From Apostichopus japonicus (lineage: Eukaryota; Echinodermata; Holothuroidea; Aspidochirotida; Stichopodidae), in assembly GCF_037975245.1 (NCBI RefSeq), contig NC_092577.1, positions 16,320,013 to 16,384,012 of the forward strand: 64,000 nt of DNA, in the 5' to 3' direction. A model generated the notes under the pieces. It did not search any database and was not told the DNA's origin. It saw only the letters and a list, made by a program, of their open reading frames with translations. Of the stretch, positions 10,140-21,659 are shown piece after piece. Position 1 is the first letter of the stretch. Each line of letters begins with the position of its first letter. Both the position numbers and the translations under genes were made by a program.

Positions 10140-11700
10140 CCTATGGAGAAATAAGCCATCGGGAAGTAATATCGCTTCACCAATTCTTGTCATTGCAGCT
10201 CTTCCACTTTGTACAGTTTTGCCATGCTACAATTACCTTGAATCCACGGGAGACTTTCATCTGCAGTGGGTCCCATTTTGTCATGAGGAAGTTGGTCGTG
10301 CTGTACAAACTCTTGCAAGTTTGTTTCCTCAAATCACTTACGGGTTCCAATAGGCCATCAGGAAGTTGTATTGCTTTACCAATTCTTGTCATTGCAACTC
10401 CTCCATTCTTTACATTTTTAACCTATGATACATTTTGTAATTTTGATGATACAAATACCTTGATTGCTGATTTCGAGAGTCTTGACTGTTTATACCCCAC
10501 TCACAGTCTCCCCAGTGCATATACAGGTTCTAATAGGTGAACAGGGAGTTGTATTGCTTTACCAATTCTTGTCATTGCAACTCCTCCATTCTTGACATTT
10601 TTAACCTATGATACATTTGGTAATTTTATGCTACAAATACCTTGAATCCAAGGCGACTCATCTACCGATAGTCCCAGAAGGTCATCAGGATGTTGGAAGT
10701 GCAGTACCAACTCTTCCCATTAAAGCTGTTGTTTTTATAAAGTTTTTTATATTATGAGTACATTTTTATACTTAACCTTGTCAGCTTCTCCAGCTGATTT
10801 CGAGAGTCTTGACTGTTTCTACCCCACTCACAGTCTCCACAGTGCATATACAGGTTCTAATAGGTCAACAGGGAGTTATATTGCTTCACCAATTCTTGTC
10901 ATTGCAACTCCTCCATTCTTTATATTTTTAACCTAATGTACATTTTGTCATTTTTAGGCTACAAATACCTTGAATCCATGGCGGACTCATCTACCGATAG
11001 TCCCACAAGGTCATCAGGATGTTGTTTTTCTAAAGTTTTTATATTATGAGTACATTTTTATACTTATCCTTGTCAGCTTCTCCAGCTGATTTCGAGAGTC
11101 TTCACTGTTTATACCCCACTCACAGTCTCCCCAGGGCATATACAGGTTCTAATAGGCCATCAGGAAGTTGTATTGCTTTACCAATTCTTGTTATTGCAAC
11201 TCCTCCATTTTGTACATTGCCATCATAATATCAATTTTATTACAAGGGCTCAACCACCTGTTGAAAGTTGGGGAGGGGGGGTCAAACAGACCACTTCATA
11301 AAAGTTGGGGTCCAATGGGGGGGGGGGTCACAAAACAGGCACACACTAACAGTATAGAGACTTCCAAAAAGTTGGGGGTTCACGAGAAAGTTGGGGGGGG
11401 GGGGTCTTGACATTTCCCAGTGCTTGCACCCTTGTGCCCTTGTTTTATGACTTCTTATGCTACACATGCCTTGAATCCCCAACCGCATCCAAGGTGATCC
11501 GGATGTTACAACTGCCATTCAACTCCTGCCATTGCAGTTGTTGCTTTTTATAAACAGAGTATTACTCATCCTTGTCCATTGTCCAGCTGACTTCAAGAGT
11601 CTTTACTAATACGGGTTCCTGTATGTCATCTGGGAGTTGTATTGCTTTATTGTCAATACAGCTCTTTCGTCCATTTTGTACATTTTTAAACATAATATTT
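10140..11700 (+). repeat. Complex tandem repeat, unit about 290-325 bp
   Basis: The phrase ACCAATTCTTGTCATTGCA or a close variant recurs at about 10180, 10379, 10560, 10889 and 11181. The phrase GCTGATTTCGAGAGTCTTGA recurs at about 10467, 10792 and 11084, giving spacings of 325 and 292 bp. Partial, more diverged units reach from about 10140 to 11700. Short open frames across it repeat the same peptide (PTHSLPSAYTGSN-like), a consequence of the duplication and not evidence of coding. Confidence 0.8.
11262..11405 (+). other. G-tract-rich segment
   Basis: GTTGGGG-type phrases recur (AAAGTTGGGGAGG, AAAGTTGGGGTCC, AAAAGTTGGGGG, AAAGTTGGGGGG) with G-runs of 4 to 14. It is a local duplication of an AAAGTTGGGG unit and a strong candidate for G-quadruplex formation. 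It interrupts the tail of the larger tandem repeat. Confidence 0.55.
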
Positions 11701-12062
11701 ATAGGCTATACTTAGCCTTTTCTGCTGCCCAGCTGATTTAGGTCTCGAATGATCATTGATTGCCTAGTGGTATTCTCCTTGTTGTATTCATTGCAATTCA
11801 CCCATAGTATTCCAGTTCACATGATCAAATAAAACAAATGTGATCACCAAGTTTGTTGTCTTGATTCTTTCATTTGATCTCAGGTGAATTGTATGCTTCT
11901 TGTATGTGTGTGTCACTGTGTGTGCTCTGTATGTGAGTGGTCATACCATCGTGAAGAACCAGGAGCCATTTGTCATGATGCTGTGATTGGGACTTAGCGC
12001 CATTCATCCAATTGTGTGAACAATTATGTGAAACTAGTACAGTGATAGCATTTGCCTGCGAA

Positions 12063-12190
12063 CAGTGCTGGAATGCTATTATTGCATTATACTTTCATAT
12101 AATTGTTTCATCACTATGGTTATGATCAGTGCTGGAATGCTACTATTGCACTATACTTTCACATAATTGTTTCATCACTATGGTTATGAT
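12063..12190 (+). repeat. Direct tandem duplication, 2 x 64 bp
   Basis: Positions 12063-12126 and 12127-12190 are two near-identical 64-bp units, both starting CAGTGCTGGAATGCTA and ending CACTATGGTTATGAT. They differ at a few positions. Confidence 0.9.
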
Positions 12191-12340
12191 GCTGTTGAAA
12201 TGTCATCCAAGGTCAGGACATGGAAGCAGATGGATAAAACTTACCACTTGAATTATTTTGTGGTGGATAGCCTCAGGAACATTGAGTACCATTTTTACAT
12301 TTGACCTCAATTGCCCATTGACCCCGACCCTAAACCTGTC

Positions 12341-12440
12341 CTATATATATATATATATATATTCATATAGATATATGTATATGTATATATATACATACAC
12401 ACACATACATACATACACACATACATACATATCGACATAC
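12341..12440 (+). repeat. TA/CA-rich microsatellite
   Basis: A (TA)n run is followed by interrupted (TATG)n and (CATA)n repeats. Open frames read across it (YIYIYI, THTHT) are artefacts of the repeat. Confidence 0.95.
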
Positions 12441-12450
12441 CTATATAAGT

Positions 12451-12780
12451 GAGGACACATTTTTTGGCCAAAAAGTGCCTCTACCAAGTCCGAGGACATT
12501 TTATACACAAATGTATGGATTAACCTATTCATCTGAGGACATGTACTCAGTTTCCTTTTATACACAACCTTTACATTCCTATACACACCAGTATAGGGGA
12601 TGGTATGTAAAAGGAGTACATGTCCTCACATACACCATACTCAGTTGTATGGAAAATTGTTTACATGAGAGGACATGTCCTCACATTTGCTTATACACTG
12701 TGTATGCACATAGAATCTATACATGGCAGGACATCTTCATGTTACTATAACATGTCAGAAAGAAACTAGATGTCCGAGGA
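12451..12780. repeat. Cluster of GAGGACA motifs in both orientations
   Basis: GAGGACA occurs at 12451, 12492 and 12535; its complement TGTCCTC at 12621 and 12676; variants at about 12727 and 12772. GAGGACATGTCCTC at 12669-12682 is a perfect 14-bp palindrome, and TTTTGGCCAAAA lies near 12463. Forward copies are mostly on the left and reverse copies on the right, so the segment can fold into a long hairpin. Confidence 0.6.
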
Positions 12781-12789
12781 CAACATACC

Positions 12790-15060
12790 ACACAACATAA
12801 TTCAAATGACTTGAAACAAAAGATAAAGGGACAGAGTAAATCTTAGACTACATCACATGATGCCTAACTGAACTCTTCCTTTGCTTTACTTTCCATCACA
12901 AGATTCTGGAAAATTCTTTAATGAAATGTTATTACAATGGTATGTAGTGATTCCATTCCTTTGTCTGAATGTTAAGATTGTTGACAAGTGAACACCGCTG
13001 TTAAGCATCATCGGTGTTGTGGTATACAGTGAATGATGGTTAGTTCACATGTGACCATTGGTCACATTGTTTCAATTCAGATGTACCTTTGGTGATAAAT
13101 ATTGCTAAATTTCCATGGTTAAGAAAAGGTGGTATAAGTTTGATAAATTGCAAGCAGACATGTGCACACAAAAGGATATTCAATTGTGTCATGGGTGGAC
13201 TTATAGTACAAACTAGAGAATGAAGAAACTTCAAAACAGATAGTTCATGCTAAAACAAACAGCATAGCTTATGAAAGAGAACACCAAACACAGTTCTTTG
13301 GTTCTCACTCTAATTCTGGTTCTCTCTTTTGAACAAGTTAAATAGAATGGTGGGTTTACAACTAGATCATGCATATTCATATCAACAGATATATTTATCT
13401 GATATTCCAACAAAACATGTGTTAAATGCAGTATCTGAAATAAAGAGAAAAGCTATTAATGATACTGATGTTCTAGCAACCCACCAAATGATACAAACTA
13501 CAGTATGCATGACTCGTGACCTCCTTTGAATGAGCACCTACTAATAACAACATCCCCACCCCCCCCATCCACCCACCCTGAGTTTGAGCTATTAGGGAGT
13601 TATGCTGATCTTCATGTTAACATGGGAGTAATGGACACGTACATACACTATGTTAAACTACTAATGAAATACACTACTGCAATAAAACACCACCTGTCAC
13701 TGCATCTGCATTACAATATAGACGGTCATGAGTTTCTCTAAACTTTCATCTTGAAATTAAATATTGAGGTGAATACTGTTACTATTTAGGCATAACCAAG
13801 CATAATTAGTGAATAGGAATCTTACAAATGTTTTCAGAACTGAAGCATATGGGGTTTGTTGTTTATGGATTCTCATATTCAATAATAAATTTTCCCTTCT
13901 GCCTGGCAGGCACACCACATTTAAGCTTGTTAAAGTTTGACTTTAGTAAAAGCATATGATGCACAAAAAGAAAGTGAGTTTCAGTTCAAAATAACAGATT
14001 TGCTAATTTGTGCAACATGAAAACTATGGAGGAAAGTATGATCTTTCAGCTAAGAATTTGGGATAAAAAAAATTCTTTAAACATAGACTAATGCCTTGGA
14101 GATTGCAGTTTTGGAAATTTGGTTAAACTGAAATACAGAATACTCAAAAGCAACTCTCACTAGCAGCATTTAAGTGATAAGGCAACATCACCCACTTGTT
14201 TAATATTTGTTAGCATGAAAGGTTTCATGCATTGAATATCTTGTTTGGGGTTGCACAGTTCTTTTAGTATTTTTCTATTTATTTTTTTCACAGCAAAACA
14301 TTCTCTTGGTGTTCAGTGTGATCTTTGCCACCATAACAATTGCTTAAATTTGCATCTGTAGTCCTACATATATTTTCTTGCAAAAGATATTTTCTTAAAA
14401 GCCTATTTACATAATATCGTTTCCATTAAATTTCCTTCTATATTGAAAATTGGATCATTGTTTTAGCTTTATAGGACAACAAAATGCTGTATTGCTTGGA
14501 GTGTTTATGAGAACATTTTTTACTGATTTTTATTGAGACTTTTTCTTAAATGAAATAAACTAAAATTAACTGAAACAAACGAAAGCAAACGTCACATGAC
14601 ATCAGACTTAAAATAAAATAATGTAGAATAAAATATAACGTTAAATAAACGTTGTGAAATAAAATGATGTAAAATGAAATATTTTGTTAAATATAACATA
14701 AAACGAAAATACCCTAAAGGAATAACGCGGCTCGCGCGAAAGTGCAATTTGGACTCATGTGAGGTCACATTCCAGATACAACTGATAAAAGTCAAAACAA
14801 CTTACGGTGCCGTACATAGATATAAATACATGAAAACAATCCAAGTGAATCAAAACATAACACTCTTGATGTAACACAGAGATCCAAACCACAAAATAAA
14901 TTGATAAGAAGTCCGCAACAAAATATGAAATGTCCACAAGATTTCCAAAGTAAAAAGATATGATAACGAAACCGGAGGTCCGCATCAAAAGGTGAAATGT
15001 CCATAATAATAAGGTGAAATGTCCATAATATTTTCACAGTAAAAATGTATAATAAAGAAA
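12790..15060. other. AT-rich non-coding stretch
   Basis: No gene is supported on either strand; the open frames are short and of biased composition. At 14989-15030 the 20-mer AAGGTGAAATGTCCATAATA occurs twice with a 22-bp period. A related longer phrase at about 14910-14940 and 14978-15000 suggests a small decayed tandem repeat. AAATAAAATAATG-like phrases recur at 14610-14680. Confidence 0.6.
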
Positions 15061-15064
15061 CACG

Positions 15065-15565
15065 TTATTTAACACAAAAGTCCTGATCGAGGGCATCTCT
15101 ATGGATTAACGGTAAGTCAACATTTCCCTGGTCTTTGGGGGCAATTCGACTCCCTCCTTCTCCGTGGGTAAGGACTGTACCATCTGGGTATTGGACAGTA
15201 TGTTTTTCCTTCCTGTAAATAACTCCAAGACCAAGGTTTTTTACTTCCGCGTTGATGATGAGTGGAATCCTTGAAGTAACCATCAGGTTCCGCAGACGGG
15301 TCAGTTCTTTATCATCCAGAGTTGAATCCGACGATGCTGTTGAAGGGGTTCATGTTGAAGTGGTTGGGGAAGGTGTAGAGCTATCCTCAATGGGTGATGT
15401 CAAGGGGGTTGGCGCTCCTCTATCACTGGGTCCAAACGAAAGGTCGATAGGTCCGCAGTCTACCGTTGAGGCGGGGGCGTTCTCACACGACTGGTCGCTC
15501 GCTTCGATGAGGACAGCTAACGGATCGAAGGGTGACGGGGGTAGATCCTCGGTGCCAAAAGCCAA
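15065..15565 (-). other. Unassigned frames downstream of Gypsy-2 pol
   Basis: Minus-strand frames at 15350-15565 (Pro/Ser/Asp-rich, FGTEDLPPSPFDPLAVLIEA) and 15065-15283 (NAEVKNLGLGVIYRKEKHTV, QYPDGTVLTHGEGGS) may be one disrupted reading frame. They could be a 3' extension of the Gypsy-2 polyprotein or a separate captured sequence. No env-like membrane segment is visible. Function unknown. Confidence 0.3.
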
Positions 15566-15599
15566 ATATCATTTAGCTACTCGTTGTTATTCGGTGTCA

Positions 15600-15870
15600 C
15601 AGCAGGACTCGACTTTCAATTGACAATCTGGGGTCCAGCTGATTGTGGCACAAAAGGAGCCACCGGTCCTGGCCTCCTTAAACCAAAACGCCTAACTCGC
15701 CTACCCCTAAATTCACAGTTTGGGTGATGACTGCGAAGCTGCTTCCATGAAAAAATAATCGCCCGCACGAAAAACAATCTACTTGTGGTCTACCAATACA
15801 ACGCCCGAATGAAAGATTTGCGGACATTGCTCTATCTTTACAATAAAAACAATAAAGCAGTAACAAGGGA
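15600..15870 (-). pseudogene. Gypsy-2 pol C-terminal zinc-finger tail
   Basis: The frame at 15678-15866 reads GRPQVDCFSCGRLF. A one-step frame change then continues as SWKQLRSHHPNCEF and RRVRRFGLRRPGPVAP to about 15600. Together this is a C-x2-C...H-x3-C type finger with a basic tail. Because it lies beyond the integrase, it is best read as a C-terminal extension of pol that could bind nucleic acid. Confidence 0.45.
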
Positions 15871-16025
15871 AAATATGTAGCCTATGTTCTGACAACACCG
15901 GTTCTGGAAGCAGAGTGAGCGTCAGTGGAGAATCAGAGCTTCACCCACTAATGGAGCGAACGTTTACCAGTCCCGGGTCAAAACTAAATATAACTCTACT
16001 TGTTGCTTACGTAACGCTTACGTAA

Positions 16026-17779
16026 CTACGAGGCCTCACCAACTCTGTTGGTCTCAACACTCTCTCCAGATGCTAAGCACAATTTAAGACGATCGTGGTG
16101 AACGACCTTCGGCCTTGATCGTTCCGACTGTTTTATACGATAAGTTACATCGGATAACTTATTAACTATTAAATATGGGCCTTCCCAATATCTTTGCAAC
16201 TTAAGAGACAAGAAAAAGGGACTATGCAACCAAACTTTATCACCGACGTTATAATTTTTGGCATTGCTAAGCCTATCATAGGACTTCTTCTGCCTTTCAA
16301 CTGACGCACCTGTTTCGAATTTAGCCATTTCATGAACTGTCCTAAGTTTTTCTTCCACTTTACTTACATAGCTAATACTTGAACTAATTTCAACATGGGG
16401 AGAGGGGGTACTAGGAGATCAACTGGGAGATTCATCTCCCTTCCTAACATCATTACATCATTACATCCTAACATCATTCCCGTGGTCTCGTGAACAGAGG
16501 AGCGGTACGCCATGGTAACATGGGGTAACCATTCATCCCAATCACGTTGGTTTTCCGAAACAACGGCCGATAACATTGCCTCTAAGGTTCTGTTAAAACG
16601 CTCCACCACGCCATCAGATTTGGGGTGAAAGGCTGTGGTACGAGTTTTATCAATATCAAGGAGCTGTGCTAGTTCTTGAAACAAATTTGACTCGAAATTT
16701 CGGCCCTGGTCAGTATGCAACTGTAGGGGAACACCGAACCTCAACACAAACTGTTCTACAAAGACTCTGGCCACAGTAACTGCCTCCTGGTTTGGGATCG
16801 CATAAGCCTCGGTCCACTTAGTAAAGTAGTCCGCTATCTATTTCCCGTGTCGGTAACTGGTAAGGGTCCCAATATATCCATGGCCCACTCTTTCCATGGG
16901 GGCTCCTACCACGTACTTTTGCATACGTGCTCTATGAGATTTAATTAAACCCTTCCTTGAAGAGCATTTTTCACATTGCCGACACCATCTCTCTATATCC
17001 TTATGATATCCAGCCCATTAAAATCTAGATTGGACTCTCCTCATAGTTTTCTTAACACCTAGGTGACCAGCTGTGGCATTACTATGTAACAAAGACATTA
17101 CCTCATTACGCATGCTTCTAGCCACCACTAATTTCCAGGAGATCTTATTCCCCGAGTCAGATTCCAATTTTCGATGAAGAATACCGTTTCTGAGACATAA
17201 GACCTTCCACATACCCCAGTAAGTTTTGAAAGTCTTGTTCTCAGCTGAAATCAGCGACCACTGCGGCTTTTCTTTGGAAATAACCATCCAGCCTATGATT
17301 CGACTGATGTCGTTATCACCCTGCTGCGCCTCCTTAATGTCTTCTACAGACCACTGGTCCACCCAAGCACCATCTAGCTGTAGCCTGGGAGCAACTATCT
17401 CTGGCACAACCTGTCCATTATCTTTTCCACTTTGAGTTGGACTTTGTAATGATGTAGCTGGTTCCATCCCCTTCTCAGCATCTGTCCTAATTTCGCCCAG
17501 CCTATCAGTTTGACTCCCACCCTGTTTAGTTTTACTACGGGTTACAACCGTACATACGTGGGTGTCAAGGGTACCCCCACTTTCACTGAGTTGTTGTCCA
17601 GTAAGATTCCCCCCAGTATCTTCTACTGTACTTAATTCCGTTTCCTCTAAACGGAGGCAATACCTACAGTCTACGCACGGGCGTCGGGAAAGCGCATCTG
17701 CATTCCCGTCCGTGTTTACTTCCTGGACGGTGTTGAATTTCGTAGTTATAAGTGCCCAGCATTTCAAGCCATCGCGCAA
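16026..17779 (-). pseudogene. Gypsy-2 integrase region
   Basis: From 17779 down: linker after RNase H (NADALSRRPC at the tether), then HSNATAGHLGVKKTMRR, which supplies the H-H half of the HHCC finger, and downstream the C-C half in a shifted frame. MDILGPLP near 16870 carries the first catalytic Asp, LHTDQGRNFES (about 16700) the second and DGVVERFNR (about 16600) the Glu. The frame at 16026-16358 gives the GPY/F domain (YWEGPYLIVNKLSDV, VVHHDRLKLC). Stops separate 17018, 16775 and 16364. All three catalytic residues are present but the reading frame is not continuous. Confidence 0.8.
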
Positions 17780-17789
17780 TCTGCCCCTC

Positions 17790-19248
17790 GGGTTGTTTAA
17801 AATTAAGTAACCACCTCAAAGCACCATAGTCAGTTCGCACAAGAAATTCAGCGAAAGTGTTTAATTGATGCTACTACAGCGTACAACTCTTTTCTTGTTA
17901 CGCAATACCTTCGTTCAGCCTTACTAAACGATTTACTAAAATATGCGATTACTCTTTCTTCTCCTCCCTGGATTTGAGAGAGAACACTACCCAAGCTTTC
18001 ATTGCTTGCATCTGTGTCAAGAATATACTTGTCATTGGGGGTGGGGAAGGCTAATATAGGAGTAGAGGTTAGGGCTACCTTCAAGGCGTTAAATGCTTCT
18101 TCGCATTCCTCATTCCACAGAAATCTTTTTTTCCTTTTCTGTCAAACGATGTAAAGCACGTGCAATAAGAGTGAAGTTTTTAACAAAGTTCCTGTAATAA
18201 GAACATAAACCTACAAATCCTCTCACGTCACGAACACAATTTGGCCTTGGCCAATTTTTAACAACAGCCACCTTTGACGGATCAGTCGAAACTCCGTCCT
18301 TGCTAACTACGTGTCCAAGAAACTCCACTTTTTGTTTGAAAAGAAAACATTTCGTAGGCGACAGTTTCAGTCCCGCTAATTTGAACCTCGTAAAAACATC
18401 ATCGATGGCAGCAATGTGTTCCTCGAAATTCTTTCCAAAAATAATGACATCGTCTAGATAGACTAAACATGTTTGCCACTGCAAACCAGATAAAATTTTC
18501 TCCATCAATCTTTCAAAGGTGGCTGGTGCATTGCAAAGCCCGAACGGCATGACACAAAATTGATATAGACCACTGTGGGTGATAAAAGCGGTCTTTTCCC
18601 TATCAGACTCGTCCATTTCGACCTGCCAGTAGCCACTCGCTAGGTCGAGAACCAAGTGGAGCCATTAAGACTATCTAAGGAGTCATCGATTCTAGGGATC
18701 GGGTAGCTATCTGTAGTGGTAATATCGTTAAGCCTACGATAATCTACACAAAAACGAGTTCATCCATCTTTCTTAGCCCATGGGCTAGATGAAGGTTCAA
18801 TCACCCCCCGCCTTAACATATCTGAAACCTCGTTAGCCGCATCCTCTCTTTTATTCAGAGGCAGTCTCCTAGCATTTTGTTTAATAGGGGACACCTCTTT
18901 AGTCGGAATTTTGTGTTTCACAATATCAGTCCTTCCTAAATCCTCCTTGCATTTTGCAAAAATACTCTCATGCTTCAGAAGAAGCCTCCTAACTAAAGCT
19001 TTTTGATTTTCATCAAGTGATTCTTCCAAAGAGTTGTACAACCCTAAAATGTACTGTGGTAAGTCAGTGACTCCCCCACCCTCATTGGAAGTGTCACCCT
19101 CAGTGTTTTGTACCGATAAAACTTCCTCTACAGGCTCACACGTGGCCGCCGTAACTCCTTCATACACCGTGACCGGCACTGAATCTACATTAATCATGCG
19201 GATTGGTACCACGTGACTCTGGGGATTAACCACAGCTATAGCTACCAT
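17790..19248 (-). pseudogene. Gypsy-2 reverse transcriptase and RNase H
   Basis: The frame at 18760-19248 ends with the RT entry segment VSPIKQNARRLPLNKREDA, and EPSSSPWAKKDG. After a break near 18660 the frame at 18110-18655 gives [20 protein letters not shown], the palm motif LVYLDDVIIFGK with catalytic Asp pair, and GLCSYYRNFVKNF. RNase H follows at 17848-18084 with YILDTDASNESLG and the YFSKSFSKAERRY segment. A small deletion near 18655-18665 causes one frameshift, and another lies near 18110. This is typical Ty3/Gypsy RT-RH. Confidence 0.85.
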
Positions 19249-19283
19249 AATCGAGTGTTTCTTTTCAAAACTTTCACAAGGCT

Positions 19284-19800
19284 CTACAATAAACTCTTTC
19301 CGTCTAATTTATTGGCAAGTTTACCTGGTACTACAATTTCCTTGCCTGGACTTATGCAGACTGTCTCAGCTACCGTGATTCTATTCACTACGTTACTAGG
19401 GGCATTCAATCTCTCGTTGCCGAAACATTGAACCATAATATTCCCAATTTTTATCTGACCAAGGCGTAGATGTATTTGGCACTTGCATTTTGCGAGGAAA
19501 TCACACACTAATATGAAATCATGAGATATGTCTGCAACCCACACCGGGTGGCTCGCCGAAAAATCTCCCATCTTCAATGAAAAATTACCACAACCGAACA
19601 ACGGTATACTTCGATCATCGGCCATAACCAAGTCCTCTCCAGTTCTCTCTAACTTTGGCCGTGCACTCTGAACAATTTCCTGATACATACTACGTTTCAC
19701 CACACAAATATTTGCTCCCGTATCAATCAAGCTATCTAAAGTCCTACCATGGATTTGTATTCTTGCGTACAATCCATCTCTATTATTCTTTTCACTAAGT
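19284..19800 (-). pseudogene. Gypsy-2 aspartic protease
   Basis: LDSLIDTGANICVVKRSMY carries the D-T-G-A retropepsin active site, with the flap region DLVMADDRSIPLFG after it and ILVCDFLAKCKCQIHL (GxDFL-like) at the C-terminal dimer interface. It would cleave the Gag-Pol polyprotein. The frame is open from 19772 to 19284 and is separated from the gag knuckle by about 100 bp containing a stop. Confidence 0.8.
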
Positions 19801-19859
19801 GACGTAACAAAGGGCCTTTTGGGACCACTAGCCGACTCATGGCCCGCTGAACCGGCTTT

Positions 19860-21547
19860 TACTAGTTTCCCGAGTTATGACTTGTCCCATTGTTATCAGA
19901 TACTTTTGGTTTTGGACAAACACGAGCAAAATGCCCAACTTCTTTGCAGTTGTAACATTTGTTGTCCCTGATCATATTCCTACTCTCTCTCTCTTACGAG
20001 GCTTTTCCGAATTCCCGTGACTCTTCTCTAACGATTTAAAACATTCCTGAATTTTAGCTACCATTTTCTCTACAACTTGGTCTAAATTACTCTGTACCTC
20101 TTTCGCTAGTTTCTGGTCAGTATCAGGGGGGCCTGACACAGCTCTAACTAACCTTCTACTATTTCTCTGATTTTCAGCCTGTTGAAACGTTTCAAATTCA
20201 ATTGCTATTTTTACTGCGCTGTCCAAACATTTTGGGCGAGACTGATATATTCCCCATCGCATGTCAGTATCAGCCAGTGCATCAATAAAATGATCTTTTG
20301 CCAAGGTCTCTTGTAGATCATACTTAGCTTCAGGGTAGGCTAATTTAACCAATCTCCGGACTGACTGCGCTCATTCTGGAAGGTTTTGACCTTTCTTTCT
20401 TTGTTTATTCTTTAACTGAGCACGGAATAATTCCGTTTGATTTTGTGACCCAAAACGTTTGGACGGGGCGGCAACAAGCGAATCGTAATTACGACGCATC
20501 GAGGTATGAAGGTCGCCTAAAACTGACAGCGCTTGACCTCTTAAGGAAGTGGCAAGATGCATTCCTTTAGAAAGGGGATCCCATCTATTCATTTCTGCTA
20601 TCAATTCAAACTGTACAATGTAATCATTCCACTCACTACTCCCGTCAAATGCTACGGGGCGTACTTCCGTTCTCTTTGGGTATATACGGGAATTTGAGGG
20701 AGGTACAGGCAAATCATTAGAATGGTATCTAACCGGCGGGGAATATTCCCCCAACTGCACATTTCTATCTGAGTTGTTGACAACTTGTCTATCATTAAGT
20801 TGATCATCTTCAATTCTCCTATTACTTCTACCAGCCTCCCTATTCACATAATGGCCAGCTCTATGGCGACTTACGGAGGGACGGTGGTCCAAGTCGTAAC
20901 CATAATTATTACATTTACGCCATTCGCCTACACTAGGATAACGTTTCTTATCGTCTGCTCTATCTAACCCCTCTAGAACTGACCTAGAATTACCTGCACC
21001 ACTGATCAAATATTTATCTCTATACACTGTATCCTCACTAGGGTAACGGATCCTAGAGAGGGAATCACCCCTCGCAATTCCACTTGGCCCCGGGCCAGTT
21101 ACACCACCCCGTGGCATACTGTCAGTCCCAGACTGACGAATTTCGTAACGCGCAGCCTTTGGCTGCAAGTCATCCACTCCATAATGGGTCGCATTTCTTG
21201 TATCAATTTCCCTGGAACCTCGTCCTGGTACGCCCCCTAATGACATATGATCAGCCCTAGACTGATATAAATTGTACCCTGCAGTCCCTGACTGCGAATG
21301 CCTGACCCCCATATGGGCGGGACTTGACGTGTCCTTTTCTCTATCCGATAAACCATCACCAAAATTGATCAACCATTCTCCCTATTAGACACAGTTCTAC
21401 TGAAACCATTTCCCAGATCAAGTTTAACTACACTATTTGAAATAAAATTACGAGGGCATTCAGTAGGGGGCACATTTGCCCTCCTCTCACTCACACCATC
21501 GTCCACATGCCGGGGCTGCTGGTTTCTTTCTCTCTCCTCAAAATCAC
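19860..21547 (-). pseudogene. Gypsy-2 gag with zinc knuckle
   Basis: The frame at 20371-21372 has an Arg/Ser/Asp/Gly-rich N-terminal region (roughly residues 1-230). A capsid-like segment follows (RPVAFDGSSEWNDYIVQFEL, HLATSLRGQALSVLGDL), typical of Gypsy gag. The frame at 19972-20352 continues the capsid C-terminus (DHFIDALADTDMRWGIYQS). After a stop, CYNCKEVGHFARVC (near 19930-19960) is a CCHC nucleocapsid knuckle. Frames are broken near 20360, 21370 and 19972. Its 5' end is lost at the Gypsy-1 LTR junction. Confidence 0.75.
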
Positions 21548-21659
21548 CAGTGCAGTGTTGGAGGAAATACAAGTCAGTTCTACACATACTACCAACCTGT
21601 CAACATCTCTTCTATTGTGCCTTTTCCATCCAACCCTTTAAGTAGTAGTGTACTCTACA
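21548..21659 (+). repeat. Gypsy-1 5' LTR remnant
   Basis: Sequence CAGTGCAGTGTTGGAGG...to...GTACTCTACA matches 29218-29329 at the 3' end of the element. It corresponds to the 3' part (R/U5) of the LTR; the U3 portion is absent because Gypsy-2 sequence begins immediately to the left. It ends in CA at 21659, one base before a TGG, a plausible but unverified tRNA primer-binding start. Confidence 0.8.

Larger units (their letters stand above)
15065..21547 (-). mobile_element. Gypsy-2: decayed Ty3/Gypsy element, minus strand
   Basis: Read on the minus strand from 21547 to about 15600, the order is gag, zinc knuckle, protease, RT, RNase H, integrase, C-terminal zinc finger. That is the canonical Ty3/Gypsy order. 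Each domain is interrupted by frameshifts or stops, so it is inactive. The 5' end is cut off at 21547, where it meets the partial LTR of Gypsy-1; no 5' LTR of its own is visible. No 3' LTR could be recognised left of 15600 because there is no partner to compare with. Gypsy-2 is unlike Gypsy-1/3: it lacks a PHD finger and its YLDD RT differs. Confidence 0.85.

Noticed and set aside
10063-11228. Series of 60-117 codon frames with PTHSLPSAYTGSN-like peptides
   Set aside because: The repeated peptide follows the DNA tandem repeat, frames are interrupted differently in each unit, and codon changes are not biased to synonymous positions by eye.
12341-12440. CRISPR-like repeat-spacer structure
   Set aside because: Simple microsatellite; no unique spacers and a eukaryotic context. 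No CRISPR array occurs anywhere in the window.
12258-12586. Open frames over the TA/CA microsatellite
   Set aside because: The peptides (YIYIYI, THTHT) are direct translations of the simple repeat on both strands.
15065-15565. env gene of Gypsy-2
   Set aside because: No signal peptide, membrane segment or furin-type site; the sequence is Pro/Ser/Asp-rich and soluble-looking.
16026-21547. PHD finger in Gypsy-2
   Set aside because: The region between its RNase H and integrase has Cys residues (CVDCRYC) but lacks the C-x2-C-x4-H-x2-C core.
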